The notes under the pieces were generated by a model. It saw only the letters and a list, made by a program, of their open reading frames with translations. It was not told the DNA's origin and searched no databases. From Verrucomicrobiota bacterium (GTDB lineage Bacteria; Verrucomicrobiota; Verrucomicrobiia; Opitutales; Intestinicryptomonadaceae), in contig QALA01000034.1 of NCBI GenBank assembly GCA_003343565.1, positions 1 through 54,402 on the forward strand: a stretch of DNA of 54,402 nucleotides. The letters run 5' to 3'. This document shows positions 35,393 through 44,402 of this stretch, in pieces. A program made the translations under genes and the position numbers. Positions within the stretch are counted from its first letter, which is position 1. Each line of letters begins with the position of its first letter.

Positions 35393-36340
35393 ATGAAAAA
35401 ATCCGACAAAATCTATCTGGCCGGACACCGCGGAATGGTGGGAGCGGCAATATTGAGACACCTGCGCAAATCGGGATTCGAAAACTTTGTCACGCGCGCG
35501 CATTCCGAGCTGGATCTCTGCGACCAGCGCGCCGTCGAGGATTTCTTCGCCTCCGAGAGGCCGGACGTCGCCATAATAGCCGCCGCAAAAGTCGGAGGGA
35601 TTTTTGCCAACAGCCAATACCCGGCCGACTTTATCGAAATAAATCTGGCAATCGCCCTGAACTCGATTCGCGCCGCGCGGAAGGCCGGCGTAAAGCGGCT
35701 GTTGTACCTCGGAAGCACATGCATATACCCGCGCATGGCGCCCCAGCCGATACCGGAGGGCGCGCTGCTTACGGGCGAACTGGAAAAGACAAACGAAGCC
35801 TACGCAATCGCAAAGATAGCGGGCCTGAAGCTGTGCGAATTTTTCCGTCGCCAATACGGATTGCTATACCACAGCGCAATGCCGACAAACCTTTACGGAC
35901 CGGGCGACAACTACCATGAAAAAAATTCGCACGTCCTGCCCGCCCTGATGCGCAGGTTTCACGAGGCCAAAAAAAACGGCCTCAAAGAGGTGGTCTTATG
36001 GGGCACGGGAACTCCGCTGCGGGAATTTTTGCATGTGGACGACCTCGCAAGCGCATGCAAATACCTGCTCGATCTTGAGAATCCTCCGGACTTGGTAAAC
36101 CTCGGCAGCGGCGAGGAGGTAAGCATACGCGAGCTTGCCGAAATAATCGCCGAAACCGTGGGATATGAAGGCAAAATCGTTTTGGACCCCTCAAAGCCCG
36201 ACGGAACGCCGCGCAAACTTTGCGACACCTCTTTGCTGCGCTCCCTCGGCTGGAAACCCAAATACGACATTCGCTCCGGCGTGCGTTCCGCCTATCAAGA
36301 CTTTCTGCGCGAACTCGCAGACGGAACGGCGAGAATGTAG
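35393..36340 (+). CDS. fcl: GDP-L-fucose synthase
   Basis: A 315-residue short-chain dehydrogenase/reductase, the epimerase-reductase that turns GDP-4-keto-6-deoxymannose into GDP-L-fucose. The NADP motif is LAGHRGMVGAAIL (about residues 9-21). The catalytic Ser is in LGSTCIYP (about 106-113) and the YxxxK in YAIAKIAGL (about 136-144). KVGGIFANS, MPTNLYGPGDNY and GTGTPLREFLHVDDLA are specific to the Fcl/WcaG family. The preceding step, GDP-mannose 4,6-dehydratase (gmd), is not in the window. Its 3' end abuts the tandem-repeat region. Confidence 0.95.
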   Translation: MKKSDKIYLAGHRGMVGAAILRHLRKSGFENFVTRAHSELDLCDQRAVEDFFASERPDVAIIAAAKVGGIFANSQYPADFIEINLAIALNSIRAARKAGVKRLLYLGSTCIYPRMAPQPIPEGALLTGELEKTNEAYAIAKIAGLKLCEFFRRQYGLLYHSAMPTNLYGPGDNYHEKNSHVLPALMRRFHEAKKNGLKEVVLWGTGTPLREFLHVDDLASACKYLLDLENPPDLVNLGSGEEVSIRELAEIIAETVGYEGKIVLDPSKPDGTPRKLCDTSLLRSLGWKPKYDIRSGVRSAYQDFLRELADGTARM

Positions 36341-36499
36341 CAGACAAATGCGTCGCAGAATTTTTCGCACCCTACGTGCGGCGCATAGATATATCGGTTT
36401 TGCAACGTTCGGCGTTTTCGCGAAACGCCATTTTTTCGCGCGCGAGAAAAGAACTCCAAACTCTGCGAATCCGCAAACGCCCGCACGGGACTTGGGCGC

Positions 36500-37430
36500 A
36501 ATCGAAATTCCGTTGCGATAAAGAAACGCACGCCGCAATGTGCCGCTCGCATATCGTAAAAATGCGCCGCAAAAACACCGCGCAAACGGCGCGCACAAAA
36601 CGGCAAGAACTCCGCTTTCGCGCGCGGAACAACTGGCATTGCTCGAACGCCGCAAACAAAGCTGAAGCGTTCGGTTAACAACCGAAAAATCGGCGGCTAA
36701 TTTGACTTGGACGGAGACGGCGATTCGGAAGGCGGGGGAAGATGAGGTTGATTCCCATGCACACCGCAACGCGCCGCTCGCATAGCGCAAAAACGCGTCG
36801 CAAAAAAAACACCGCGCAAATGGCATGCGTAAAACGGCAAGAATTTCGCTTTCGCGCGCGAAACAACCGGCATTGCGCGAACGCCGCAAACAAAGTCGGA
36901 GCGTTCGGTTAACAACCGAAAAACTGGCGGCCAATTTGACTTGGACGGAGACGGCGATTCGGAAGGCGGGGGAGAGATGAGGTTGATTCCCATGCACACC
37001 GCAACGCGCCGCTCGCATAGCGCAAAAACGCGTCGCAAAAAAAACACCGCGCAAATGGCATGCGTAAAACGGCAAGAATTTCGCTTTCGCGCGCGAAACA
37101 ACCGGCATTGCGCGAACGCCGCAAACAAAGTCGGAGCGTTCGGTTAACAACCGAAAAACTGGCGGCCAATTTGACTTGGCAGAGACGGCGATTCGGAAGC
37201 CGGAGTGAGGTCGATTCCCATGGACACCGCAACGCGCCGCTCGCATAGCGCAAAATGCGCCGTAAAAAACACCGCGCAAATTGCGTCCGCAAAACGGCAA
37301 GAATTTCGCTTTCGCGCGCAAAACAACCCGCATCGCTCGAACGCCGCAAACAAAGCCGGAGCGTTCGGTTAACAACCGAAAAACTGGCGGCTAATTTGAC
37401 TTGGGCAGAGACGGCGATTCGGAAGGCGGA
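36500..37430. repeat. Tandem repeat of about 230 bp, four copies
   Basis: Four head-to-tail units: about 36525-36740 (diverged), 36741-36975, 36976-37206 and 37207-37430; spacing of a fixed landmark is 234, 235 and 225 bases. The second and third units are identical over at least 210 bases. Every unit carries a 17-base inverted repeat, TTCGGTT-AAC-AACCGAA (starting 36670, 36904, 37139, 37364), and a 14-base palindrome or near-palindrome around TTTCGCGCG. The rightmost unit includes the last 12 codons and stop of the LptA-like gene (37391-37430), so each unit contains a copy of that gene's 3' end. A still more decayed fragment may lie at about 36420-36520. Confidence 0.93.
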
Positions 37431-39922
37431 TTGCCTCCGCCACGCCGCGCGCTGTCGAGCGGGGGAAGCGTCATCGTCGGACGGGTATCCGCACGTCCGG
37501 CCGAGTCGCCGGAATCCGAATCCGCGTCCGAATCGGCGCGCCTTGAGGATTCGTCCTGCTCGAATATTATCTTTCTGCGGCCCTTGTTATAAATTATGCG
37601 CGGAGCGTTAACGCGGGTGTTGTCCTGCGTGTTAACCACCGTGGGATTTTCGGAAAGCACTATCATCTCCTCGTCCACATACAAATCCGCGCGCCCGCAT
37701 TCGACCTCCTTAAGCGCCTGCGACATCTTGACGTTGCCGCGCATGATTATCTGCACAATCTCTTTCTGCGCGCCCGCGCGCGGAGGCTTCATGACGACCT
37801 CAATCCTGTCGCATTCTCCGTCGAGATCAGTTCCCGTAATAGAGACATTTCCCTCGAAGAAATATTTGTCTGCGCCGTCCGGAGACGACATCAGCCATTG
37901 CCTGTCGCTTTTTATGACGGTGTTGGAGGGCTTTTTGCCGGAGGCCAGCGAGGAATCCAGACCCAAATTTCCGGTGGGCGGGAGGGTGACGGACGGACGT
38001 TTGCCGGGATTGTCCGGGGAAACCGAGAGCTCGACATACCTGTGTTCCGACTTGTCCGCGCCGTCAGTTTCAAGCCTCGGATAAATCGTCGCAATCTCCG
38101 AATCGGCCTCGTATCCGCGCTGCCTTAGGCGCACATTGTTCGACGCCACAATCTTATTTACGCGCGCGCTTCCCTTGCCGTCGGACTTTGCGAAAACCTC
38201 CATCTTTTCGCAGGTCGCCACGGCGGAATCCGAGTCTATGCGCACGTCGTTCAGGAATGTGAAAAACATGTTTTCGCCATTTCTGCTAAACTGGAGGATT
38301 TTGGAGCTTACCACCGTCGGCGCGCTCCGCTTTCGGGAAGCGGCCGGGCGGGCGCGGGCGGGCGCCTTTTTTGCGGCGGGCGCGGAGAGAGCGCGCCTGT
38401 ATTCGGCCGACGCCAGCTCGCCGCTTATTTCTAGGCGAACGCGGGAATCCTTCCTCCCCTCTCCCGTTTTTTCCGACATCGGCTCCGAAAGGGCGACGCC
38501 GCTGTTCTTTTCCCTTTGAAAAATTATCACCGCGCTCTTGAGCGTCGTTCCGCGCTTTGAATCGCGCAGGCTGGCCCTGCCGGTCAGCCACACCTCGGAC
38601 TTCTTCGGGAGTATTTCTATATTGTCGGCAACCGCGTCGCCGTCGTCGTTGGAGAACTTGACCCTTCCCTTGCCCTTAATGGAGTCTATTTCCGCCTTTG
38701 AATCTCCGCCGCCTTTGGAAAACGCTGTCATTTCGTCGCACGCGGCGGTGAAGTCCGGAGCGGACACTTTGACGTTTCCCTTAAAATCGAACTCGTGCCT
38801 GGCGTCGGCGTCCCTCATCTCGATATTGTCCGCGGAAATGACTATCGTCTGCTTGCGCCCCTTGTCGTCGACATGCAAAAGAACGGCGCGCGCGCGCGCG
38901 CTGTCGGAGGAGCGGGAGATCACCTTCTTGCCGGATTTGTCCAAAAAAATCTTGTCGCCCGAAAGCGTAGCCTTGCTGGAGGCGTCGTATATGCTTGGCG
39001 AATCTCCCAAGAGCGCCGTGGATTTCGACGGAACGACAAACGCCGAACCCGACGAGGCCGAAAGTTTGTCGCGCTCGATTTTCACGTTGCCCTTTGCCGA
39101 AATGTCGCGCACGCCGCCGCCGGACTTCGGAGCCGTCACGACCATTTCATCGCAGGCTATCTTCATGTCGCCGGAATCGACGCGCACGTTTTTTTCGAGG
39201 CCGAAAACGTTGTTTTCGGCGGAATGATCCAGCGAGGCAAAGTCGGAAAACAGCCGGATTGAATCGGACTTTTTGGAAGAGTCCCCCTTTTGCGGAATGT
39301 CCTTCGCGCCCTCCGCGGGAACGCCGCCCACGGGAGATGCGGAAGTTTCCGGGACGGAAGGCGCGGCGGAGGAATCCCCCGGAGCGGGCGCAGCGGAATG
39401 GGACGTCCCGGACGGCGGGGAAGCCTTTGGGCGTCCGAAAAAATTTATCTTTACGTCGCCGAACACGCGCACGATTTTTTTTGCGCCGTCCCAATCCCAA
39501 CGCGAGCCGGACAGCGAAAATTCGTCCGCCTTCACGCCTATCGGAGACTGCCCGGTCACCGCTTTGGTGGACGGATTCACCCGCGCCAGCGGACTGGTTA
39601 TCTCGGCCCTCATGCGCGACTTGGCGTCGGCATCGTAAAGGCGCAGGCGCATTCCGTCTATGTCTATGCGGGACTCGTCCACATAAGTGGCCTTGTCGCC
39701 GAAAAGCTCCCACTCTTTGCGGCCGCTCTTGTCGTCAAAACTCGGAAGCTCGAAGTTTGTCATGTCGCCCACAAGCATCGTCGTCTGGCGCCGCGCGGCC
39801 TCCGCGGAGACCGCTGAAACCGCCGAAAGCGCCAGTGCGCAAGCCGCCGGCGCCGCGAAAATTCGCGCCAGAACGCGCCAAAAAACTTCAAAACTCGATT
39901 TCGACATCTGCGTTTGCCGCAT
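37391..39922 (-). CDS. LptC/LptA-type LPS transport protein with several OstA domains
   Basis: An 843-residue periplasmic protein. N-terminal signal or anchor segment at about 10-40 (FAAPAACALALSAVSAVSA). An LptC-like segment follows (about 45-165, with WELFGDKATYVDES and VRVFGDVKINFF), then an Ala/Ser/Pro linker. At least four OstA/LptA-like beta-jellyroll segments follow, recognisable by the repeated [FV]xGNVxI pattern with DxxxxxC-D/E-x-M/I: VTAPKSGGGVRDISAKGNVK, HEFDFKGNVKVSAP, FFTFLNDVRIDSD and YFFEGNVSITGTD. The acidic, Ser/Asp-rich tail ends PPSESPSLPKSN inside a tandem repeat. It would form a bridge for LPS across the periplasm. MSKSSFEVFW at 39907 is an alternative start. No lptB or lptFG is nearby. 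Confidence 0.8.
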   Translation of the reverse strand: MRQTQMSKSSFEVFWRVLARIFAAPAACALALSAVSAVSAEAARRQTTMLVGDMTNFELPSFDDKSGRKEWELFGDKATYVDESRIDIDGMRLRLYDADAKSRMRAEITSPLARVNPSTKAVTGQSPIGVKADEFSLSGSRWDWDGAKKIVRVFGDVKINFFGRPKASPPSGTSHSAAPAPGDSSAAPSVPETSASPVGGVPAEGAKDIPQKGDSSKKSDSIRLFSDFASLDHSAENNVFGLEKNVRVDSGDMKIACDEMVVTAPKSGGGVRDISAKGNVKIERDKLSASSGSAFVVPSKSTALLGDSPSIYDASSKATLSGDKIFLDKSGKKVISRSSDSARARAVLLHVDDKGRKQTIVISADNIEMRDADARHEFDFKGNVKVSAPDFTAACDEMTAFSKGGGDSKAEIDSIKGKGRVKFSNDDGDAVADNIEILPKKSEVWLTGRASLRDSKRGTTLKSAVIIFQREKNSGVALSEPMSEKTGEGRKDSRVRLEISGELASAEYRRALSAPAAKKAPARARPAASRKRSAPTVVSSKILQFSRNGENMFFTFLNDVRIDSDSAVATCEKMEVFAKSDGKGSARVNKIVASNNVRLRQRGYEADSEIATIYPRLETDGADKSEHRYVELSVSPDNPGKRPSVTLPPTGNLGLDSSLASGKKPSNTVIKSDRQWLMSSPDGADKYFFEGNVSITGTDLDGECDRIEVVMKPPRAGAQKEIVQIIMRGNVKMSQALKEVECGRADLYVDEEMIVLSENPTVVNTQDNTRVNAPRIIYNKGRRKIIFEQDESSRRADSDADSDSGDSAGRADTRPTMTLPPLDSARRGGGNPPSESPSLPKSN

Positions 39923-39923
39923 G

Positions 39924-40586
39924 CTATTTCAACATTTCCGCAATCATTTTTCCCACGCCCTCGTCAACCTCGGAGATGTCTGCCGCGCTCATGTACGCAG
40001 GCGTGGAATAAACTCCGAACTTTTCGTCGCACACGAAATCTTTGGGCGAGCACTCCACATGTTCGGCTCCCATTGCGGCGAGCGCCGCGGCCGTATCCTT
40101 GTCGGAGCCTATCGTCAGGCGCACGCCGCCGCCGATAACCTTCGCCGCTATGACGGGCGAAATGCAGACAAACGCCGTTTTCTTGCCGGCGGCCGCCATC
40201 GCCTTTATCGCCCGTTCGACGTCGGCGTTCACGGAACAGCCGGCGCCGTCGCGCGCAAATGTCGAAAGATTTTTCGCCGCGCCGAATCCGCCGGGAAATA
40301 CAAGCGCGTCAAACTCCGCCGCATTGAAGCCGGAAAGCGGAAGGACGTTCCCGCGCGCGATTCTCGCGGACTCCTCCATAACCCTCCTGACGCCGCCCTC
40401 GCACGCGCCGGTCATGTGGTTTACGACGTCGGACTGCTCTATGTCCGGCGCGAAGAACGCCACGCGCGCGCCGCGCTTTGCCAGATTGAGCAACACGCAG
40501 ACCGACTCGTGTATTTCCGATCCGTCATACACTCCGCAACCCGACAAAACCACCGCAACGCTCTTTGCATTCAAACCGTCTTTCAT
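39924..40586 (-). CDS. elbB: ElbB-family class I glutamine-amidotransferase-like protein
   Basis: A 220-residue DJ-1/PfpI-superfamily protein matching ElbB (isoprenoid biosynthesis glyoxalase-like). The opening VAVVLSGCGVYDGSEIHESV and the ALVFPGGFGAAKNLSTFA loop are diagnostic, with CISPVIAAKVIGGG carrying the nucleophile-elbow cysteine of the family. E. coli ElbB is about 217 residues. The enzyme has glyoxalase activity in vitro; its pathway role is unsettled. It lies directly upstream of the LptC/LptA-like gene, one base apart, so the two are co-transcribed. Confidence 0.93.
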   Translation of the reverse strand: MKDGLNAKSVAVVLSGCGVYDGSEIHESVCVLLNLAKRGARVAFFAPDIEQSDVVNHMTGACEGGVRRVMEESARIARGNVLPLSGFNAAEFDALVFPGGFGAAKNLSTFARDGAGCSVNADVERAIKAMAAAGKKTAFVCISPVIAAKVIGGGVRLTIGSDKDTAAALAAMGAEHVECSPKDFVCDEKFGVYSTPAYMSAADISEVDEGVGKMIAEMLK

Positions 40587-40830
40587 AAGCTATCCCTCTT
40601 TACATTTTGCAATTCGACCCGAAACCGGAACGGCAAACAGCCGGGCATTCCGGCGAATGAAATCCATATTGCAAGTCTCAACTTTTTTCCCCGGTCGGCA
40701 AGCCATAAATGAGCCGCATTCCGCCGACGCCGGAAACCTCCGGCAAAGAACGCCGCGCAAAACCGCCCGGCAAAAAGCGCAATCGCCGCAACACCGGCGC
40801 GCAAACTGGCAAAGGCGTTCTTCGGCCCCC

Positions 40831-41607
40831 TCACACTTCCAGCGCGAGACCGTCATAGGCCAAATGGCAGCCCTTCGGAAGCCTGCCCTCCCATACGCCG
40901 TAATCTATGTGGGAAGTCATGTGCGTAAAGTAGGTCGTTTTCGCCCCAATTATATCGGCGGATTTCACGGCCTCCTCAAGCGACATGTGCGAGGGGTGCG
41001 GAGTGAGGCGAAGCGCCCCCAAAACGAGCAAATCCGCTCCGCGCGCCAATTCGACAGCCTCGCGCGTCAGCAGTTTGCAGTCGCAAAAATACGCCAGCTT
41101 TTTTTCGCCCTCCTCAAATACCAAGCCGAGCGTCTCTATGTCGCCGTGGGGAAGCGGCGCGCTGCGCACGCGGCAATCCGGCGCAATTTCCAGCATTTCC
41201 GGCATGGGCGCAAGTTTGAAACACGGATACCCCCTCTGCGCGGGCGCATCGCCAAGCGCATACGGGAACATCGCCCTTATCCGCTCCAGCCCGTATTCGT
41301 TTGAATATACCGGAAGGCGGTTTGACGGAAGCTTGTCGCAAAAGCGGCGCAAATCGTCCATTCCCGCGATGTGGTCGGCGTGTCCGTGGGTGAGAATGAA
41401 AAGATCTATCCAATCTATGCTGTTTTGAAGGCACTGAATTCTAAACTCCGGCCCGGCGTCCACCTGTATGCGCCTGCCTCCCGCCTCGACATGGACGTTC
41501 GAGCGCATTCTCCAATTTTTCTTGTTGGAGAGATCCAAGCCGCTGTTGTCAAAGCCTATCACCGGAACGCCCTGCGACGTTCCGGTTCCCATGAAAGTCA
41601 ATTTCAT
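40831..41607 (-). CDS. MBL-fold metal-dependent hydrolase (PhnP-like)
   Basis: A 258-residue metallo-beta-lactamase-fold phosphodiesterase-like protein. The start gives MKLTFMGTGTSQGVPVIGF, the usual opening of this subgroup; a longer open frame upstream lacks homology. The metal motif is ILTHGHADHIAGMDDLRRF (about residues 71-89). Further ligands are in PLPHGDIETLGLVF, the Asp/Cys of YFCDCKLL and the C-terminal THMTSHIDYG. Relatives include PhnP cyclic phosphodiesterase, but no phn gene is present, so the substrate is open. It has its own spacers on both sides (224 and 547 bases). Confidence 0.9.
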   Translation of the reverse strand: MKLTFMGTGTSQGVPVIGFDNSGLDLSNKKNWRMRSNVHVEAGGRRIQVDAGPEFRIQCLQNSIDWIDLFILTHGHADHIAGMDDLRRFCDKLPSNRLPVYSNEYGLERIRAMFPYALGDAPAQRGYPCFKLAPMPEMLEIAPDCRVRSAPLPHGDIETLGLVFEEGEKKLAYFCDCKLLTREAVELARGADLLVLGALRLTPHPSHMSLEEAVKSADIIGAKTTYFTHMTSHIDYGVWEGRLPKGCHLAYDGLALEV

Positions 41608-42107
41608 ATTGGCCGCATTTTTTTTCATTTTTACAAATAAGGCAAAATTTTTTTCGCGCCGGCGCCTAAAAGACGGATATACTAACAAAAAAAACATCGT
41701 CCGCAAATAAACCGAAAGGTTTGCCGCCGATATTTCAGGCGAATCCCAACCCGAAAATATCCGACCGAATTTCAAACGGGCAACGCCGCCTTAACGGACA
41801 AGATATTGAAGGATTTTTCGCAAGAGGAAAATTTTTTCATCGGAGCGCGCCGCCCCGCGGTTCGGATACCGAAAAAAAATCCCCGCGCCCTATGAAAATA
41901 AATTGCGCAAACTCGCTAAATTCCGCAAACACGCCGCAAATCCGAAAGACTCCCCCTTTTAATGCGCGCCCCGCGCGCGCAACAGCCCGCCGAAAATTTC
42001 CGAAAGCGCCCCCTGCGACATTGCCTTAAAAAAACAAACTCCGCAATACGCCGCAGACAAAATTTTGCGCGACATACGCGTTGCAAAATTTTTCAACGCG
42101 CAAAAAA
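41608..42107. other. Non-coding spacer
   Basis: About 500 bases, AT-richer than the genes (many A-runs), no gene. It should contain the promoter of the MBL hydrolase gene on the minus strand. Confidence 0.5.
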
Positions 42108-42134
42108 AAATCCCGGTCTTTGCGACCGGGATTT
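42101..42134 (-). terminator. Strong terminator of the Gfo/Idh gene
   Basis: On the minus strand a perfect 11-bp stem AAATCCCGGTC / GACCGGGATTT (42124-42134 and 42108-42118) with a 5-base loop, continuing into a run of T (A at 42102-42110 on the plus strand), 20 bases after the stop codon. Confidence 0.92.
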
Positions 42135-42154
42135 CAAGATGGGCAAGCCGGCCT

Positions 42155-43471
42155 TTAGGCCCACTTGTACTTTCCGGGAACCGGAACCTTGACGGGATTG
42201 AGAGCCTTCAGATTCATATCCTTGGGCATCAAATCCTGATTCGCCTTTGCGACATACGCCTGATACTTGAACTTCTGTCCGGAGAAGGCGCTTTCGCGGC
42301 CGGCAATGGCGACAAGATTCGTGTTCAACAGCGGGCGCAGCGCATTGACGCGCTGTCCGTTGCGAATGGACTTAAGCAGCACGACGTGTTCGTTGATATA
42401 CGGGTCGAGACCGCCGCTTTTTGCGCGCATAATTTCCTTGCCGGTCTTTGCGTCGACAAAATTCCTGCCCATGTTTGCGATTACGCCCTTCGAGAGCGTC
42501 ACTCTCTCGCTGACATCGCCGGAAGCGCCCGGATCCTGCTGGCAGTAGCTCTGCATTCTCAAGCCCTGGCCCATGTTGTAGTCAATCTGGAAGTGGCTGA
42601 AGCGGTCGCCGTGCTTGGGAGCCTCAAGCTCGTTGGAGCGGCCGCCGAGCCCGCGAAGATCCTCCGGGAAACGGTTGTCGCCGAGCACCCACATGAGCAC
42701 GTCTATATTGTGGACATGCTGTTCGACAATGTGGTCTCCGGAAGTCCATATGAACGCGCCCCACTTGCGGATTTGGTACTCTATGGAGCTGATGTCCAAA
42801 TTGAGCTTGTCGATATTCGCCCCGCCGACATAGTAGCCCGCGTTCCAATAGCACTCCATGGAGATCGGCTCGCCGAATTCTCCGTCCTGGATTCGCTTTA
42901 CCATGTCGGCATAGCGGTCGGCATACCTGCGCTGATTGCCGCAGACGACGGTCAGCCCCTTCTTGTCGGCCTCGTCGGCGAGCTTGTACATCTTGCGCGC
43001 CTGCGTTATGTCGACGGCTGCGGGCTTTTCAAGAAAGGCGTGCTTGCCGGCGGCGACTATCTTTTCAAAGTGCGGAGTGCGGAATATCGGCGGAGTGGCG
43101 TCTATAACCACGTCCACGTCCTCCTTGAGGAGTCCGTCAATGGCGTCGAATCCGCTGAACTTTTTGACCTTGTCGGGCTCGACGATTTTGGCGGCGTCCG
43201 CGTCGTCGATTTTCGCCTTTTTCATGTTGTTCTGAATGCGCTTAAAGGCGTTCTCGGAGCGGTCCCCGAACAGATCCGCAACCGCGACAAGCTTTATGTT
43301 TTTATCGGCCGTGGCCATATTCGCAAAAGCGCCCGTGCCGCGCCCGCCGCAGCCGACAAGTCCCACTTTAATCGTATCGCTGCCCTTTACGGCCGCGAAC
43401 GAAAATTTCGGCAACAGCGCCGCTGTCCCCGCGAGGGAACCGATCTTAACAAAACTCCTTCTGTCCATCAT
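42155..43471 (-). CDS. Tat-exported Gfo/Idh/MocA oxidoreductase
   Basis: A 438-residue NAD(P)-dependent oxidoreductase. The leader MMDRRSFVKIGSLAGTAALL has a proper twin-arginine motif and hydrophobic core. The Rossmann motif is VGLVGCGGRGTGAFANM (about 38-54). The catalytic motif is HAFLEKPAAVD (about 145), with HNIDVLMWVLGDN and GGRSNE as C-terminal landmarks. It is a clear relative of the enzyme at 30591 but diverged, and unlike it has RR rather than RK. It is monocistronic, with its own terminator. Likely oxidises a sugar or cyclitol in the periplasm; substrate unknown. A second ATG codon (MDRRSF) is an alternative start. Confidence 0.93.
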   Translation of the reverse strand: MMDRRSFVKIGSLAGTAALLPKFSFAAVKGSDTIKVGLVGCGGRGTGAFANMATADKNIKLVAVADLFGDRSENAFKRIQNNMKKAKIDDADAAKIVEPDKVKKFSGFDAIDGLLKEDVDVVIDATPPIFRTPHFEKIVAAGKHAFLEKPAAVDITQARKMYKLADEADKKGLTVVCGNQRRYADRYADMVKRIQDGEFGEPISMECYWNAGYYVGGANIDKLNLDISSIEYQIRKWGAFIWTSGDHIVEQHVHNIDVLMWVLGDNRFPEDLRGLGGRSNELEAPKHGDRFSHFQIDYNMGQGLRMQSYCQQDPGASGDVSERVTLSKGVIANMGRNFVDAKTGKEIMRAKSGGLDPYINEHVVLLKSIRNGQRVNALRPLLNTNLVAIAGRESAFSGQKFKYQAYVAKANQDLMPKDMNLKALNPVKVPVPGKYKWA

Positions 43472-44402
43472 ATTTTCCTTTCTTTTTTACATTGGCAGTA
43501 AGTAGAGTGGATTTCAAAATTACAATTCTTCACGTAAAAATCGTCAATAAAAAAATCGGATTAAAGCACATGCCGATTTTCGCCTCCGCAATGCTGAAAC
43601 TTGAAGCGCGGGTTCGCAAGTCGAACATGCGCAAAGGGGCAGCAAGAATTTCCGGAATATAGGAGAAACTGCCGATTAAAGAAATTGCGGCCGATTCGGG
43701 ATTCAACTCCGGCTTTGAAGACATTTTTTTGTTGGCTTCTCAAAAAATAAAGCGGGATTCGGAACGCTTCTGCGGGTGCGTAAAAATTTCGCCGTTTAGC
43801 CTCGTTCCGCAGACGGGACATTCCGAAAGTATTAACGCGCGTCCAACGCGCCCAAATGCGGAGGGCGCAAAAAAATGCCGAAAAAACGCAAGACCTCCCC
43901 CTCCCTTCCCGACGCGGCTTCATTGCAATCGCCGCATCGAAAATCTCCGAGCCCAACATCTTTGAAAGGCGCAAAGTTTTCCCAAATGCCGCTTCCATTT
44001 TTGAAAAATCAAGACACGCGATTCGGCGCGCGCGAACAAAAAAGCTGCCAACCGTCCAAACTAACGCCCTCATGCCCGCAAATTCCGCGCGCAAAAAAGT
44101 GCGAGGAAACGCCGATGCGCTACGATGCGCAGCATCTCCCGCCGAAGGACGAACGCGCGGCGGACGCATATTCGCCGAAACGCGCCCAAAGTGCGCGCAT
44201 TAAGCCGTTCCCCCCCCCGCCGCGCGCCTTGCAACGCAAGCGCGTCCGCGCAACACACAGTACGCCTTGCAACGCGGACGCCTTGCGGCCGTCTGGGCAA
44301 ACTTCGCCGCCCATGCGGATTGCCCGAAAGAATCCCGCCTCACCCGCAGAAATTTCGCCTTAAAAAACGCGGGAAGAAAGCGGTGGCGACTTTTTCGCGC
44401 GC
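43472..44402. other. Longest non-coding spacer
   Basis: About 930 bases with no credible gene; a 200-codon open frame on the minus strand reads as low-complexity Arg/Ala/Phe. A short direct repeat CGCCTTGCAACGC occurs twice near 44226 and 44262. No tRNA, tmRNA, SRP or RNase P RNA pattern was recognised. Confidence 0.5.

Noticed and set aside
36191..37375. A long minus-strand open frame running through the whole repeat array and into the 3' end of fcl (antisense).
   Set aside because: It changes frame relation between units (spacings 234, 235, 225), overlaps fcl antisense, is rich in Arg/Ala/Cys/Phe and lacks any domain pattern. It reflects low stop density in GC-rich repeats, not a gene.
36500..37430. 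Integron attC array or CRISPR array.
   Set aside because: Units are near-identical with no distinct cassette genes, no integrase and no cas genes; the inverted repeat does not fit the attC core sites, and there are no short repeats with unique spacers.
43690..43715. A T-arm-like sequence GGATTCAACTCC suggesting a tRNA.
   Set aside because: No D arm, anticodon arm or acceptor strand could be built around it.
43561..44169. A 202-codon minus-strand open frame in the longest spacer.
   Set aside because: Low-complexity Arg/Ala/Phe translation with no domain pattern; other frames in the same stretch are equally open.
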